Positions 21,277 to 29,112 of a stretch of DNA of 38,425 nt are shown in pieces. The DNA is from Burkholderiales bacterium UBA1834 (GTDB taxonomy: Bacteria > Pseudomonadota > Gammaproteobacteria > Burkholderiales > Burkholderiaceae_C). The translations under genes were made by a program, and so were the position numbers. Position 1 is the first letter of the stretch. Each line of letters starts with the position of its first letter. The stretch is from positions 43,470 to 81,894 of the forward strand of contig DDJC01000041.1 of NCBI GenBank assembly GCA_002339015.1, given 5' to 3'. The notes beneath the pieces were generated by a model. The model was not told where the DNA came from, ran no database searches, and saw only the letters and a list, made by a program, of their open reading frames with translations.

Positions 21277-22305
21277 ATGGCTTCTTCCTTCTTCCGCCGG
21301 CCCTCGCTCACGGCGATGGCCCTGGCCACAGCGGCCACCCTGGCCCATGCCGACGACAAGGTTGTCAACATCTACTCGGCCCGCCACTACCAGACGGACG
21401 AGGCGCTCTACACCAACTTCACCAAGGCCACCGGGATCAAGGTGAACCGCATCGAAGGCAAGGAAGATGAACTGCTTGAGCGCATCAAGAACGAGGGCGC
21501 CCGCTCGCCCGCCGACATCCTGATCACCGTGGATGCCTCGCGCCTGGAGGTTGCCGACAAGGCTGGCGTATTCGCACCGCTCCAATCGAAGGTGCTGGAC
21601 CAGCGCATTCCCGCCAACCTGCGCACGCCCAACTGGATCGCCTTCTCGACACGCGCGCGCATCGTGGTCTACAACAAGGCCAGCATCAAGGCCGAATGGG
21701 TGCAAACCTATGGCGATCTGGCCCACCCGCGTCTGAAGAACCAGGTCTGCGTGCGCTCGGGCTCTCACCCCTACAACCTGTCGCTGGGCGGCGCCTTCAT
21801 CGCCCACCAGGGCGAGGCGCAGGCCGAAGCCTGGGCACGCGGCCTGGTGCAAAACTTCGCACGTGCCCCCAAGGGTGGCGACACCGACCAGCTCAAGGCC
21901 GTGGCCGCGGGCGAATGCGGCGTGGCCGTGTCCAACAGCTACTACCTGGCACGCCTGATGCGATCAAGCAAGCCCGAAGACAAGAAAGTGGTCGATGCGC
22001 TGGGCGTGGTCTGGCCCAACCAGGCCACCTGGGGCACGCACATCAACGTGTCGGGCGCCGGCATCGTCAAGACCGCGCCCAACAAGGCCAATGCCGTGAA
22101 GTTCCTGGAGTACCTGAGCAGCGACCAGGCCCAGACCTACTTCGCCGAAGGCAACAACGAGTGGCCCGCCGTGCCCAGCGTGAAGGTGACGAACCCCGCG
22201 CTGCAGAAGCTGGGTACCTTCAAGGCGGATCAGCTCAACGTGGGCGAACTGGCGAAGAATGCCGCCACGGCCCAGAAGCTGTTCGACCGCGCTGGCTGGC
22301 GCTGA
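21277..22305 (+). CDS. Ferric-iron ABC transporter substrate-binding protein
   Basis: The 342-residue protein starts MASSFFRRPSLTAMALATAA, a Sec signal peptide ending near AHA/DD at residue 25. The mature part begins KVVNIYSARHYQTDEALY, which in FutA/FbpA/IdiA proteins supplies iron ligands (H37, Y38), and SNSYYLARL at about 220 carries the tandem tyrosines Y222-Y223 that coordinate Fe3+. It would carry ferric iron across the periplasm to the permease. The start was chosen at 21277 because the frame upstream to 21238 lacks signal-peptide character. It runs convergent to the permease gene (30-bp gap), which is unusual since these genes normally form one operon. Confidence 0.92.
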   Translation: MASSFFRRPSLTAMALATAATLAHADDKVVNIYSARHYQTDEALYTNFTKATGIKVNRIEGKEDELLERIKNEGARSPADILITVDASRLEVADKAGVFAPLQSKVLDQRIPANLRTPNWIAFSTRARIVVYNKASIKAEWVQTYGDLAHPRLKNQVCVRSGSHPYNLSLGGAFIAHQGEAQAEAWARGLVQNFARAPKGGDTDQLKAVAAGECGVAVSNSYYLARLMRSSKPEDKKVVDALGVVWPNQATWGTHINVSGAGIVKTAPNKANAVKFLEYLSSDQAQTYFAEGNNEWPAVPSVKVTNPALQKLGTFKADQLNVGELAKNAATAQKLFDRAGWR

Positions 22306-22335
22306 GTGAGGTCTGGCCCTCGCGCTGAGCTGCGT

Positions 22336-24045
22336 TCAGGGGGCTTCTGAGCCCCCGGGCTGGCGGCTGCGCATGATCTGGCGGCTCAGCACGATCAAGG
22401 GCAGCAAGCCCACGGCCACGATGGTCAGGGCCGCCGTGGAGGCCTCGGCCAGGCGTTCGTCGGCCGCCAGGGTGTAGGCCTGCGTGGCCAGGGTGTCGAA
22501 GTTGAAGGGGCGTAGCACCAGGGTGGCGGGCAGTTCCTTCATCACGTCGATGAAGACCAGCAGCATGGCCGTGAGCAGGCTGCCGCGCAGCAGCGGCAGG
22601 TGTACGCCGCGCAGCACGGCCCAGGGGCCTAGCCCCAGGCTGCGCGCGGCCTGGTCCATGCTGGGCGTGATCTTGAGCAGACCGGCATCGACCGTCTGCA
22701 CGGCGGGGGTCAGAAAGCGCACCACGCAGGCATACACCAGCCCGGCAATGCTGCCAGTGATGAGCAGCCCGCCCTGCCAGCCCAGATGGAGGTCAAGCCA
22801 GTCGGTGAGGGCCACATCCACCCGGGTGACCGGGATCAGCACACCGACCGCGATCACCGTGCCCGGCAAGGCATAGCCCAATGCGCCCAGGCGATGGATA
22901 ACCCGCACCGGGGCGACAGGTTGCAAGCGGGCCGCGTAGGCCAGCAACAGCGCCAGCAGCACGGCCAGCACGGCCGTGAGCGCCGACACCGTCACGCTGT
23001 TGAACGCCAGTTCGATGAAGCGCGGACCGAACTGCGCATCGCCCTGGCCAATGGCCATGTGCAGCAGGACCCCGGCCGGCAGCACGAAGCCTCCTGTCAC
23101 CGGCACCAGACAGGTCATCATGGCCAGCAGGCCACGGGCACCGCTGAGCCGAACCGTGCTTTGCCGCGAGCGACGCTGGCTGGTGTCATGGAACCGCGCA
23201 CGCCCACGCGAGAGCTGCTCCAGCAGCAGCACCAGCACCACGAAGCCCAGCAGGGCTGAGGCCAATTGAGCTGCGGCCACGCGATCACCCAGTGAGAACC
23301 AGGCGCGGTAGATGCCGGTGGTGAAGGTCTGCACGCCGAAGTAGGACACGGCCCCGAAATCAGCCAGCGTCTCCATCAGCGCCAGCGCGACCCCGGCGGC
23401 GATGGCCGGGCGCGCCAACGGCAGGGACACACGCACGAAGCTGCGCCACGGCCCCAGGCCCAGCGCCCGGCCCACCTCCAGCATGCCGGCTGCGCGCTCC
23501 AGAAAGGCCGTGCGTGCCAGCAGGTATACATAGGGGTAGAGCACCAGCGAGAACATCACCACAGCCCCGCCCAGCGAGCGCACATCCGGGAACCAGTAGT
23601 CGGCCCTGCTCCAGCCGAATGTCTCGCGCAGCCACGTCTGCACGGGGCCGACGAACTGCAGCAGATCGGTGTAGGTGTAGGCCATCACGTAGGCGGGCAC
23701 AGCGAGTGGCAGTACCAGGGCCCATTCGAGCGGGCCGCGCAACGGGAATTCGTGCCGGCTGACCAGCCAGGCCGCCCCCACGCCCATGAGGGCCGTGCCC
23801 ATGCCCACCCCGAGGCACAACCACCAGGTAGACCAAAGGTAATCAGGCAGGACCGTGTCGGCCAGGTGCGCCCAGGTATCGCCCGTGCCTGGCAGGAACA
23901 CCTGCGCCACCACCGCCCATACCGGCACGATGAGCAGTGCGCCCACCAGCACGGCCAGCACCACCAGCCAGGAGGTGGTCAGGCGTGGTGCGGCGATGCG
24001 GGAAGACGGTGTGGCCAGGGTCATCATGGGCAGCGGAATTATCAT
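22336..24045 (-). CDS. Ferric-iron ABC transporter permease, fused two-domain type
   Basis: The 569-residue protein has about 12 hydrophobic segments and two copies of the binding-protein-dependent permease module. Each has an EAA loop that docks on the ATPase: LEVGRALGLGPWRSFVRVSL in the first half and DQAARSLGLGPWAVLRGVHL in the second. This duplicated FbpB arrangement forms the entire channel in one chain. It is read on the opposite strand to both the binding protein and the ATPase. The start at 24045 (MIIPLPMMT) is 26 bp from the ATPase start; an ATG at 24027 is an alternative. A hairpin, GGGGGCT/AGCCCCC, lies in its last codons (22339-22356). Confidence 0.92.
   Translation of the reverse strand: MIIPLPMMTLATPSSRIAAPRLTTSWLVVLAVLVGALLIVPVWAVVAQVFLPGTGDTWAHLADTVLPDYLWSTWWLCLGVGMGTALMGVGAAWLVSRHEFPLRGPLEWALVLPLAVPAYVMAYTYTDLLQFVGPVQTWLRETFGWSRADYWFPDVRSLGGAVVMFSLVLYPYVYLLARTAFLERAAGMLEVGRALGLGPWRSFVRVSLPLARPAIAAGVALALMETLADFGAVSYFGVQTFTTGIYRAWFSLGDRVAAAQLASALLGFVVLVLLLEQLSRGRARFHDTSQRRSRQSTVRLSGARGLLAMMTCLVPVTGGFVLPAGVLLHMAIGQGDAQFGPRFIELAFNSVTVSALTAVLAVLLALLLAYAARLQPVAPVRVIHRLGALGYALPGTVIAVGVLIPVTRVDVALTDWLDLHLGWQGGLLITGSIAGLVYACVVRFLTPAVQTVDAGLLKITPSMDQAARSLGLGPWAVLRGVHLPLLRGSLLTAMLLVFIDVMKELPATLVLRPFNFDTLATQAYTLAADERLAEASTAALTIVAVGLLPLIVLSRQIMRSRQPGGSEAP
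22339..22356 (+). terminator. GC-rich hairpin at the convergence of binding protein and permease genes
   Basis: GGGGGCT and AGCCCCC form a 7-bp stem with a TCTG loop, inside the last codons of the permease gene and 33 bp after the binding-protein stop. No T-run follows, so its terminator role is uncertain. Confidence 0.35.
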
Positions 24046-24071
24046 CGCAGCTTCAGATCCTGTTCAGCCGC

Positions 24072-25178
24072 ATGCCCGTCGCTTCTCACCGCACATCATC
24101 GCCCTCTCCGCCGCAAGGGCCGGGGTGGCTGGTCGTTCAGGACCTGTCCTTGCGCTACGGTGCCAAGGCCGTGGTGCAGGCACTGGGCTTTTCCTTGCCC
24201 AAGGGCGTGATCGCCTGCCTGCTGGGCCCCTCGGGTTGCGGCAAGACCTCGGTGCTGCGGGCCCTGGCGGGCTTCGAGCCCATCACGAGCGGCAGCGTCG
24301 TGCTGGGGAATCGGCTGCTGAGCGCGCCGGGGCAGATGCTGCCCCCCGAGCAGCGCCGCATCGGCATGGTGTTCCAGGACTACGCCCTGTTTCCCCACCT
24401 CACGGTGGCGCGCAACGTAGGCTTCGGTCTGCATGGTCACGCTGACCCTCAAGGCCGAATACACGAGATGCTGGACATCGTGGGCCTGGCCCACGTGGCC
24501 GACCGCCATCCGCATGAGCTCTCCGGCGGGCAGCAGCAGCGCGTGGCCCTGGCTCGTGCCCTGGCGCCCCAGCCCGAGGTGCTGCTGCTCGACGAGCCCT
24601 TCTCCAACCTGGACGTGTCGCTGCGCGAACGGCTGGCTGGCGAAGTGCGCGATATCCTCAAGGCCACGCAGACCACCGCCGTGATGGTGACGCACGACCA
24701 GCACGAGGCCTTCGCCGTGGCCGATGTGGTGGGCGTGCTGGCCGAGGGCAGGCTGCAGCAATGGGACACGGCCTATGCGCTGTACCACCAGCCGGCCAAC
24801 CGCTTCGTGGCGGATTTCGTGGGGCAAGGGGCTTTCGTTCATGCACATGTGCTCGATGCGCAGCGCCTGAGGCTGCAGATCGGCGAGGTGCAGGGCGAGG
24901 ACGCCGTGTTCGCGACGAACCAGGCCCTGGACTTCGCACCGGGCACCACCGTCGAGGTGCTGCTACGCCCTGATGACGTGCTACACGACGATGCGAGCCC
25001 TGTCCAGGCCCGCGTGGTGCACAAAGCCTTCAAGGGGGCGGAGTTTCTTTACACGCTGGCCCTGGCCGACGGCACGCGGCTGCTGTCTCTGGTGCCATCC
25101 CACCACGACCACGCCATCGGCGAAGCCATCGGCATCCGGCTGGACGTCAGCCACGTGGTGGCCTTCCAGCGCGCCTAG
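24072..25178 (+). CDS. Ferric-iron ABC transporter ATP-binding protein
   Basis: The 368-residue protein, read from ATG 24072, has Walker A GPSGCGKTS at 52-60, the Q-loop region IGMVFQDYALFPHL, the ABC signature LSGGQQQRVALARAL, Walker B VLLLDEPFSNLD and the H-loop VMVTHDQHEA. The C-terminal 120 residues, with EVLLRPDDVLHDDASPVQAR, are a TOBE-type regulatory domain as in FbpC and PotA. It drives iron import by ATP hydrolysis at the inner membrane, with the permease encoded divergently. The frame is open well upstream (to 23937), overlapping the permease gene; 24072 is the first ATG outside it. Confidence 0.92.
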   Translation: MPVASHRTSSPSPPQGPGWLVVQDLSLRYGAKAVVQALGFSLPKGVIACLLGPSGCGKTSVLRALAGFEPITSGSVVLGNRLLSAPGQMLPPEQRRIGMVFQDYALFPHLTVARNVGFGLHGHADPQGRIHEMLDIVGLAHVADRHPHELSGGQQQRVALARALAPQPEVLLLDEPFSNLDVSLRERLAGEVRDILKATQTTAVMVTHDQHEAFAVADVVGVLAEGRLQQWDTAYALYHQPANRFVADFVGQGAFVHAHVLDAQRLRLQIGEVQGEDAVFATNQALDFAPGTTVEVLLRPDDVLHDDASPVQARVVHKAFKGAEFLYTLALADGTRLLSLVPSHHDHAIGEAIGIRLDVSHVVAFQRA

Positions 25179-25235
25179 GCAATATCGGCAGGATCAGGGA
25201 GACTTGCACGCATGCACTGATCCAGGAGTGATCGC

Positions 25236-26030
25236 ATGCTCATCGCACAACTGTCAGACCTGCACATCCGGCCGGAGGGTGTCCTGTACCAGGGGGAAAT
25301 CGACGCCGCGCAGCAGTTGCGCGAAGCCATCGCGCAGTTGCACCGGCTGGACCGGCTGCCTGATCTGGTGCTGATCACCGGCGACCTGACTGATGAGGGA
25401 CACCCGGACGAGTACGCTGCGCTGCGCCGCATCCTGGCCACACTGGACCTGCCGTTCCTGCTCATCCCCGGCAACCATGACCAGCGCGAGAACCTGCGCA
25501 CTGCGTTCGCGGATCACCGCTACCTGCCTGCCAGCGGCCCTCTGCACTACTGCATCGACGATCACCCAATGCGCATCATCGGGCTCGACGCCACTGTGCC
25601 TGGCGAGCACCATGGCCACATCGACGAAGCAGGGCTGCACTGGCTGGAGTCGACACTGCGCGACGACACAGGCCGGCCCACCCTGATCATGCTGCACCAC
25701 CCGCCCTTCGTCTGCGGCATCCCCTACATGGACGAGTACCGACTGATGGACGAGGCCTCACTGCGCGCGGTGGTGGCGCGCTTCGACCACATCGAAGCCG
25801 TGCTGTGCGGGCACGTGCACCGCCCCATGTGCCGGCGCTGGGCAGGCACAGTCGTCAGCACAGCGCCCAGCACCGCCACACAGATCGATCTGAAGTTCAG
25901 GCCCGATGCCGAGCCCACCAGCCATGCCGGTCCGCGCGGCTTCATGCTGCACTTGTGGCATCCGGCGCACGGGCTGGTCAGCCACACCTGCGAGGTCGGC
26001 GCGCACCGGGGCCCCTACCCCTTCGCATGA
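25236..26030 (+). CDS. Calcineurin-like phosphodiesterase (CpdA/GpdQ type)
   Basis: The 264-residue protein carries all five metallophosphoesterase blocks: QLSDLHI (D-x-H), LITGDLTDEG (GD), IPGNHDQRE (GNHD), LIMLHHPPF (H) and VLCGHVHRP (GHxH), which bind two metal ions. The order and length match class III cyclic-nucleotide phosphodiesterases and the glycerophosphodiesterase GpdQ; the substrate cannot be decided by sequence. CAGGAG lies 8 nt before the start. It follows the iron ATPase gene by 57 bp and could be cotranscribed, though a GGATCAG/CTGATCC dyad lies between. Confidence 0.9.
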   Translation: MLIAQLSDLHIRPEGVLYQGEIDAAQQLREAIAQLHRLDRLPDLVLITGDLTDEGHPDEYAALRRILATLDLPFLLIPGNHDQRENLRTAFADHRYLPASGPLHYCIDDHPMRIIGLDATVPGEHHGHIDEAGLHWLESTLRDDTGRPTLIMLHHPPFVCGIPYMDEYRLMDEASLRAVVARFDHIEAVLCGHVHRPMCRRWAGTVVSTAPSTATQIDLKFRPDAEPTSHAGPRGFMLHLWHPAHGLVSHTCEVGAHRGPYPFA

Positions 26031-26036
26031 GCCTGC

Positions 26037-26516
26037 TCAGGCCGTGGCCTGTTGTACCTGCTGGGCCACATCCACCCATTCGGCCTGCACCAACTGCGCC
26101 AGGTACTCAGGCGCGATCCGCAACGCCGTGTCGACAGAGCCGGCAGCCGGCAGCACTTCGGCAAAGCGCCGCAGGGACACATCGGCGAACACCTTGAGCG
26201 GCCCCGGCAGGCCGAAGGGGCAGACACCGCCCACGGGGTGGCTGGTCCAGTGCAGAACCTCCTCGGCATCGAGCATCCTGGCCTTGCCGCCAAAGTGCGC
26301 CTTGAAGCGGCGGTTGTCCAGCCGACAATCGCCGCCCATCACCAGCAAAATCACTTCGTCATTGAGCCACAGCGACAAGGTCTTGGCAATCTGGGCCGGC
26401 TCGACCCCGTGCACCCGCGCAGCCTCGGCCACCGTGGCCGTGGGCTCTGTGGTCTGCAGGATGGCGATGTCGGGCGCGTGCTGCGCGATGAAGGTCTGGA
26501 CGGATTGGAGGCTCAT
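26037..26516 (-). CDS. YbaK/ProX-family aminoacyl-tRNA deacylase
   Basis: From the ATG at 26516 the product is 159 residues, starting MSLQSVQTFIAQHAPDIAIL. The frame is open upstream into the PACE gene, but family alignment and length favour this start. The conserved block RLDNRRFKAHFGGKARML has the catalytic-pocket lysine of the YbaK/INS domain, and GGVCPFGLP is the usual glycine-rich strand. Members hydrolyse wrongly charged tRNAs, such as Cys-tRNA(Pro) or Ala-tRNA(Pro), in trans. It follows the PACE efflux gene by 19 bp on the same strand and may be cotranscribed. It converges tightly on the phosphodiesterase gene (6-bp gap). Confidence 0.88.
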   Translation of the reverse strand: MSLQSVQTFIAQHAPDIAILQTTEPTATVAEAARVHGVEPAQIAKTLSLWLNDEVILLVMGGDCRLDNRRFKAHFGGKARMLDAEEVLHWTSHPVGGVCPFGLPGPLKVFADVSLRRFAEVLPAAGSVDTALRIAPEYLAQLVQAEWVDVAQQVQQATA

Positions 26517-26535
26517 GGCCGCATTGTGGCGCTGC

Positions 26536-27021
26536 TCAACGGCAGGCCACAGGCGCCTGAGGATCAGCGGCATCGGCCGCTTTGGCCGACTCCGCTGGCT
26601 TGGGCTGGGCTGACGCCGGCAAGCCGAACACATGGTCGAAGGCCAGGTTGAACAGGAAGGTGTAAACCATGAAAAACAGCATCAGGCCCAGGTCATAGAC
26701 GAAGGCTTCCCACAGGCTCAGGCCCAGCAGGTAGGCGAACAGGGGCACCAGCATCAGCACCAGGCCGAACTCGAAGCCCAGCGCATGCACCACGCGGCGC
26801 AGCAGGCTGCGGCCCTTCTTGGTCTGGCGGGCTTCCCAGTACTCGAAGCCGGTGTTGTAGGCCAGGTTCCACAGCAGCGCGATGATGGATGAGGCGACCG
26901 CCGCCACGCCGGCGTACACGAACGGCCGCTCGGAGATGAGCGAGAGCAGGACGCTGCTCATGCACACGGCGATCAGCTCGAACAGGGTGACGTAGACCAG
27001 CTTGCGCTTGAGACCTTGCAT
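26536..27021 (-). CDS. PACE-family multidrug efflux transporter
   Basis: The 161-residue protein is read from ATG 27021. It has four membrane helices in two similar halves: LVYVTLFELIAVCMSSVLLS, then AGVAAVASSIIALLWNLAYN, then VVHALGFEFGLVLMLVPLFA and AFVYDLGLMLFFMVYTFLFN. The paired Glu and Asn positions (FE in helix 1, WN in helix 2, FE in helix 3, Y-x-x-x-F-N in helix 4) are the marks of the AceI/PACE family, proton-driven exporters of chlorhexidine, acriflavine and short diamines. A longer frame upstream is not family-like. It is divergent from a LysR gene, the arrangement known for aceI and aceR. Confidence 0.88.
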   Translation of the reverse strand: MQGLKRKLVYVTLFELIAVCMSSVLLSLISERPFVYAGVAAVASSIIALLWNLAYNTGFEYWEARQTKKGRSLLRRVVHALGFEFGLVLMLVPLFAYLLGLSLWEAFVYDLGLMLFFMVYTFLFNLAFDHVFGLPASAQPKPAESAKAADAADPQAPVACR

Positions 27022-27082
27022 AGGAATCCAGAAAGACCGGGCCGCCCCGGCAGTTGTCATGGGCTGCACTGTATATCTGCCT

Positions 27083-27114
27083 TTCTGACGAAAAAAGTTA
27101 GAATATTTCAGAAA
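27083..27114. promoter_or_regulatory. Dyads between the PACE and LysR genes
   Basis: TTCTGAC (27083-27089) and GTTAGAA (27097-27103) form a near-perfect inverted repeat, and TTTCAGAAA (27106-27114) is a perfect 9-bp dyad. LysR regulators usually bind such interrupted dyads in the shared promoter region. Confidence 0.5.
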
Positions 27115-27132
27115 ATCTGACAGATCAAACCC

Positions 27133-28032
27133 ATGAAAGCCGGCTTTGACAGCGACAACGTGCAGGTCTTCCTGGCCGTGCTGGACCGTGGCTCCTTCTC
27201 GGCCGCCGCCCGGGCACTGGGCCGCGTGCCCTCGGCCGTGAGCATGACCATCGCACAGCTCGAGGCCGAGCTGGACCTGGCCCTGTTCGACCGCGCCGGG
27301 CGCGAACCCACTGCCACCGCCGCCGCCAAGGCACTGGAGCCGGCAGCCCGGCAACTGGCCCACCAATTGCGCATGCTGCAAGGGCAGGCGCTGTCGCTGC
27401 ATCAAGGGCTGGAGCGGCGGCTGAGCCTGGCCATCGCGCCCGAACTGCTGGCCGCATCCTGGAAGACACCCCTGGCCCTGCTGGCCGAGCAGTTCCCGTC
27501 GCTGGAGGTCGAGATCCTCACGGCGCCCCAGGCCGATGCCCTGCAGATGCTGCACAGCGGCTGCGTGCAGCTGGCGCTGGTGTTCGAGCGCAGCGCCATC
27601 GACGAGAAGGAAGGCTTTCAGGAGTTCAGCAGTGAAACCCTCACCGCCGTGATCTCTCCAGCCCTGCTGGCCGCCCTGGGCCCCAAGCCACGGCTGAGGC
27701 CCGCCGACCTGCTGGAACTGCGCCAGGTGGTGGTGATGGGGCGGGATGAGGAAAACGTCGATCCCCGCCTACTGCTGTCACGCCATGTCTGGCGCACGGA
27801 CAACCCGCAGACCGCCCTGACGCTGATGCAGTCGGGCCTGGGTTGGGGCTACCTGCCCCGCTCGCTCACTGCCACGCACCTCGGGCCTGACACCCTCACG
27901 GAGATCTGCTTCGACAACATGTCCAACGAGGTATCGCTGTGGGCGGACATCGTCTGGATCAAGGAGCGCCCGTTGGGACTGGGCGCGCAGCGCTACATCG
28001 AACTGATGCGGCAGGCCCATCCGCGCCCCTGA
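27133..28032 (+). CDS. LysR-family transcriptional regulator
   Basis: The 299-residue length is typical. Residues 9-67 hold the winged helix-turn-helix: NVQVFLAVLDRGSFSAAARA, then LGRVPSAVSMTIAQLEAELD, then LALFDRAGREPTATAAAKAL. The remaining 200 residues form the periplasmic-binding-like effector domain (RRLSLAIAPELLAASWKTPL and VQLALVF). It is divergent from the PACE transporter with 111 bp between, so it most likely controls that gene, as AceR does aceI, with the exported compound or a diamine as inducer. No ribosome-binding site is clear. Confidence 0.9.
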   Translation: MKAGFDSDNVQVFLAVLDRGSFSAAARALGRVPSAVSMTIAQLEAELDLALFDRAGREPTATAAAKALEPAARQLAHQLRMLQGQALSLHQGLERRLSLAIAPELLAASWKTPLALLAEQFPSLEVEILTAPQADALQMLHSGCVQLALVFERSAIDEKEGFQEFSSETLTAVISPALLAALGPKPRLRPADLLELRQVVVMGRDEENVDPRLLLSRHVWRTDNPQTALTLMQSGLGWGYLPRSLTATHLGPDTLTEICFDNMSNEVSLWADIVWIKERPLGLGAQRYIELMRQAHPRP

Positions 28033-28067
28033 TCGCGGTGGTGCACAACTGCTGCATCAACGCTGCC

Positions 28068-28102
28068 GGAACACCGCGGAACCCCAAGGAACACCACGGA
28101 AC
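28068..28102 (+). repeat. Two 15-bp direct repeats with 20-bp period
   Basis: GGAACACCGCGGAAC (28068-28082) and GGAACACCACGGAAC (28088-28102) differ at one base. The 20-bp spacing is about two helical turns, so two protein molecules could bind on one face. They lie 62 bp before the cueR start. Confidence 0.6.
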
Positions 28103-28163
28103 AAAACCCCGCCCCCGCGGTCGCACCCCTCAGATCCCGTCATGAAAGCCCCAGATGCACGCG

Positions 28164-28622
28164 ATGAACATCGGCCAGGCTGCCCAGGCATCAGGCGTAT
28201 CGGCCAAGATGATCCGCCACTACGAAAGCGTTGGTCTCTTCCCGCAGGCCCGCCGCACCGATGCCGGCTACCGCCAGTACACCGACAAGGAGATCGGCAC
28301 GCTGCGCTTCATCCGCAGCGCACGCGACCTGGGTTTTTCCCTTGAACAGATCCGGGCCCTTCTGGGCCTGTGGCAGGACCAGCAACGCCCCAGCCGCGAC
28401 GTCAAGGCGCTGGCTCAGGCCCACATCGACGAGCTGGACGCCAAGCTGCGTGAAATGCAAGCCATGAAGGCCACGCTGGAGCACCTGGTGCACTGCTGCA
28501 GCGGCGACGACCGCCCCGACTGCCCCATCATCGACCGGCTGGCACAGCCACCAGCCAGCCGCGCCAAGGCCGCCGCCTCCGCTTCCGCACCTGGCCAGCA
28601 CGACTGCAGCGAGAACGCTTGA
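28164..28622 (+). CDS. cueR: Copper-responsive MerR-type regulator
   Basis: Read from ATG 28164 the product is 152 residues; ATG 28155 would add three. The helix-turn-helix and wing are clear: MNIGQAAQASGVSAKMIRHY, then ESVGLFPQARRTDAGYRQY. The Cu(I)-binding loop has cysteines at 112 and 120 (CCSGDDRPDCPII), the same numbers as in E. coli CueR, which supports the 28164 start and a monovalent-metal sensor. CueR bends the promoter with the long spacer at 28619-28649 and activates it when Cu(I), Ag(I) or Au(I) binds. That promoter begins within the cueR stop codon, so the copper genes are directly downstream. Confidence 0.93.
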   Translation: MNIGQAAQASGVSAKMIRHYESVGLFPQARRTDAGYRQYTDKEIGTLRFIRSARDLGFSLEQIRALLGLWQDQQRPSRDVKALAQAHIDELDAKLREMQAMKATLEHLVHCCSGDDRPDCPIIDRLAQPPASRAKAAASASAPGQHDCSENA

Positions 28623-28649
28623 CCTTGCCCGTGTGGGAAGGTCTAGACT
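28619..28649 (+). promoter_or_regulatory. CueR-controlled promoter of the copper genes
   Basis: TTGACC (28619-28624) and TAGACT (28644-28649) are separated by 19 nt, the overlong spacer characteristic of MerR-type promoters. Inside it lies the dyad GACCTT (28621-28626) and AAGGTC (28638-28643), with an inner CCC/GGG, which matches the CueR operator pattern. The -35 box includes the TGA stop of cueR. Confidence 0.88.
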
Positions 28650-28659
28650 GCCCCCCGTG

Positions 28660-28989
28660 ATGACAAGGCTGCGCGTGTGCCTTCTGCTGATGCTTTTGGT
28701 GCTGCTTCCCTGGCGGGGTGCGGTGGCTGCGGCCATGCTGTGCCCGCCTGCCGCCATGCCAGCCTCGCATGGCGCACATGGCCATCACGGCCACGACAAC
28801 AACCCGCCACCTGCCGCCGATGCCAAGTGCCAGCTCTGCGCAGCCACCTGTGCCCTGAGCACCCTGCTCGCGCCTGCCCTCAGCCTGCCACAGCCCCCCG
28901 CCATGGCGGCCGCAGCCTTCCCACCGCTCGTGGCGCTTGCACCGGAGTTCCTTTCCAGCGGCCAGGAACGCCCACCCCGAAGCATCTGA
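28660..28989 (+). CDS. Exported His/Cys-containing protein of the copper operon
   Basis: From ATG 28660 (a GTG lies just before) the product is 109 residues. Residues 1-25 form a signal peptide (TRLRVCLLLMLLVLLPWRGA). Then follow a cysteine (AAMLCPPAAMP), a His-rich stretch (HGAHGHHGHDNN) and CQLCAATC, all potential copper ligands. The rest is Ala/Pro/Leu-rich. It resembles the small CopL/DUF2946-like proteins that precede copper genes, but similarity is by pattern only. The predicted transcription start is about 3-4 nt before the ATG, so its mRNA would be almost leaderless. 123 bp without a gene follow before the TolC-like gene. Confidence 0.75.
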   Translation: MTRLRVCLLLMLLVLLPWRGAVAAAMLCPPAAMPASHGAHGHHGHDNNPPPAADAKCQLCAATCALSTLLAPALSLPQPPAMAAAAFPPLVALAPEFLSSGQERPPRSI

Positions 28990-29112
28990 CGCCTGCAAGG
29001 CCTTCGCGCAAGGCCAGAGCGGCCCTGCGTACGCGTCACGGCGCGGCACGCAGGCATCCCACCGGTCGCCGGCCACATCCAGGCGCACCGGGGTTCGAGA
29101 TGCTTCACATCC

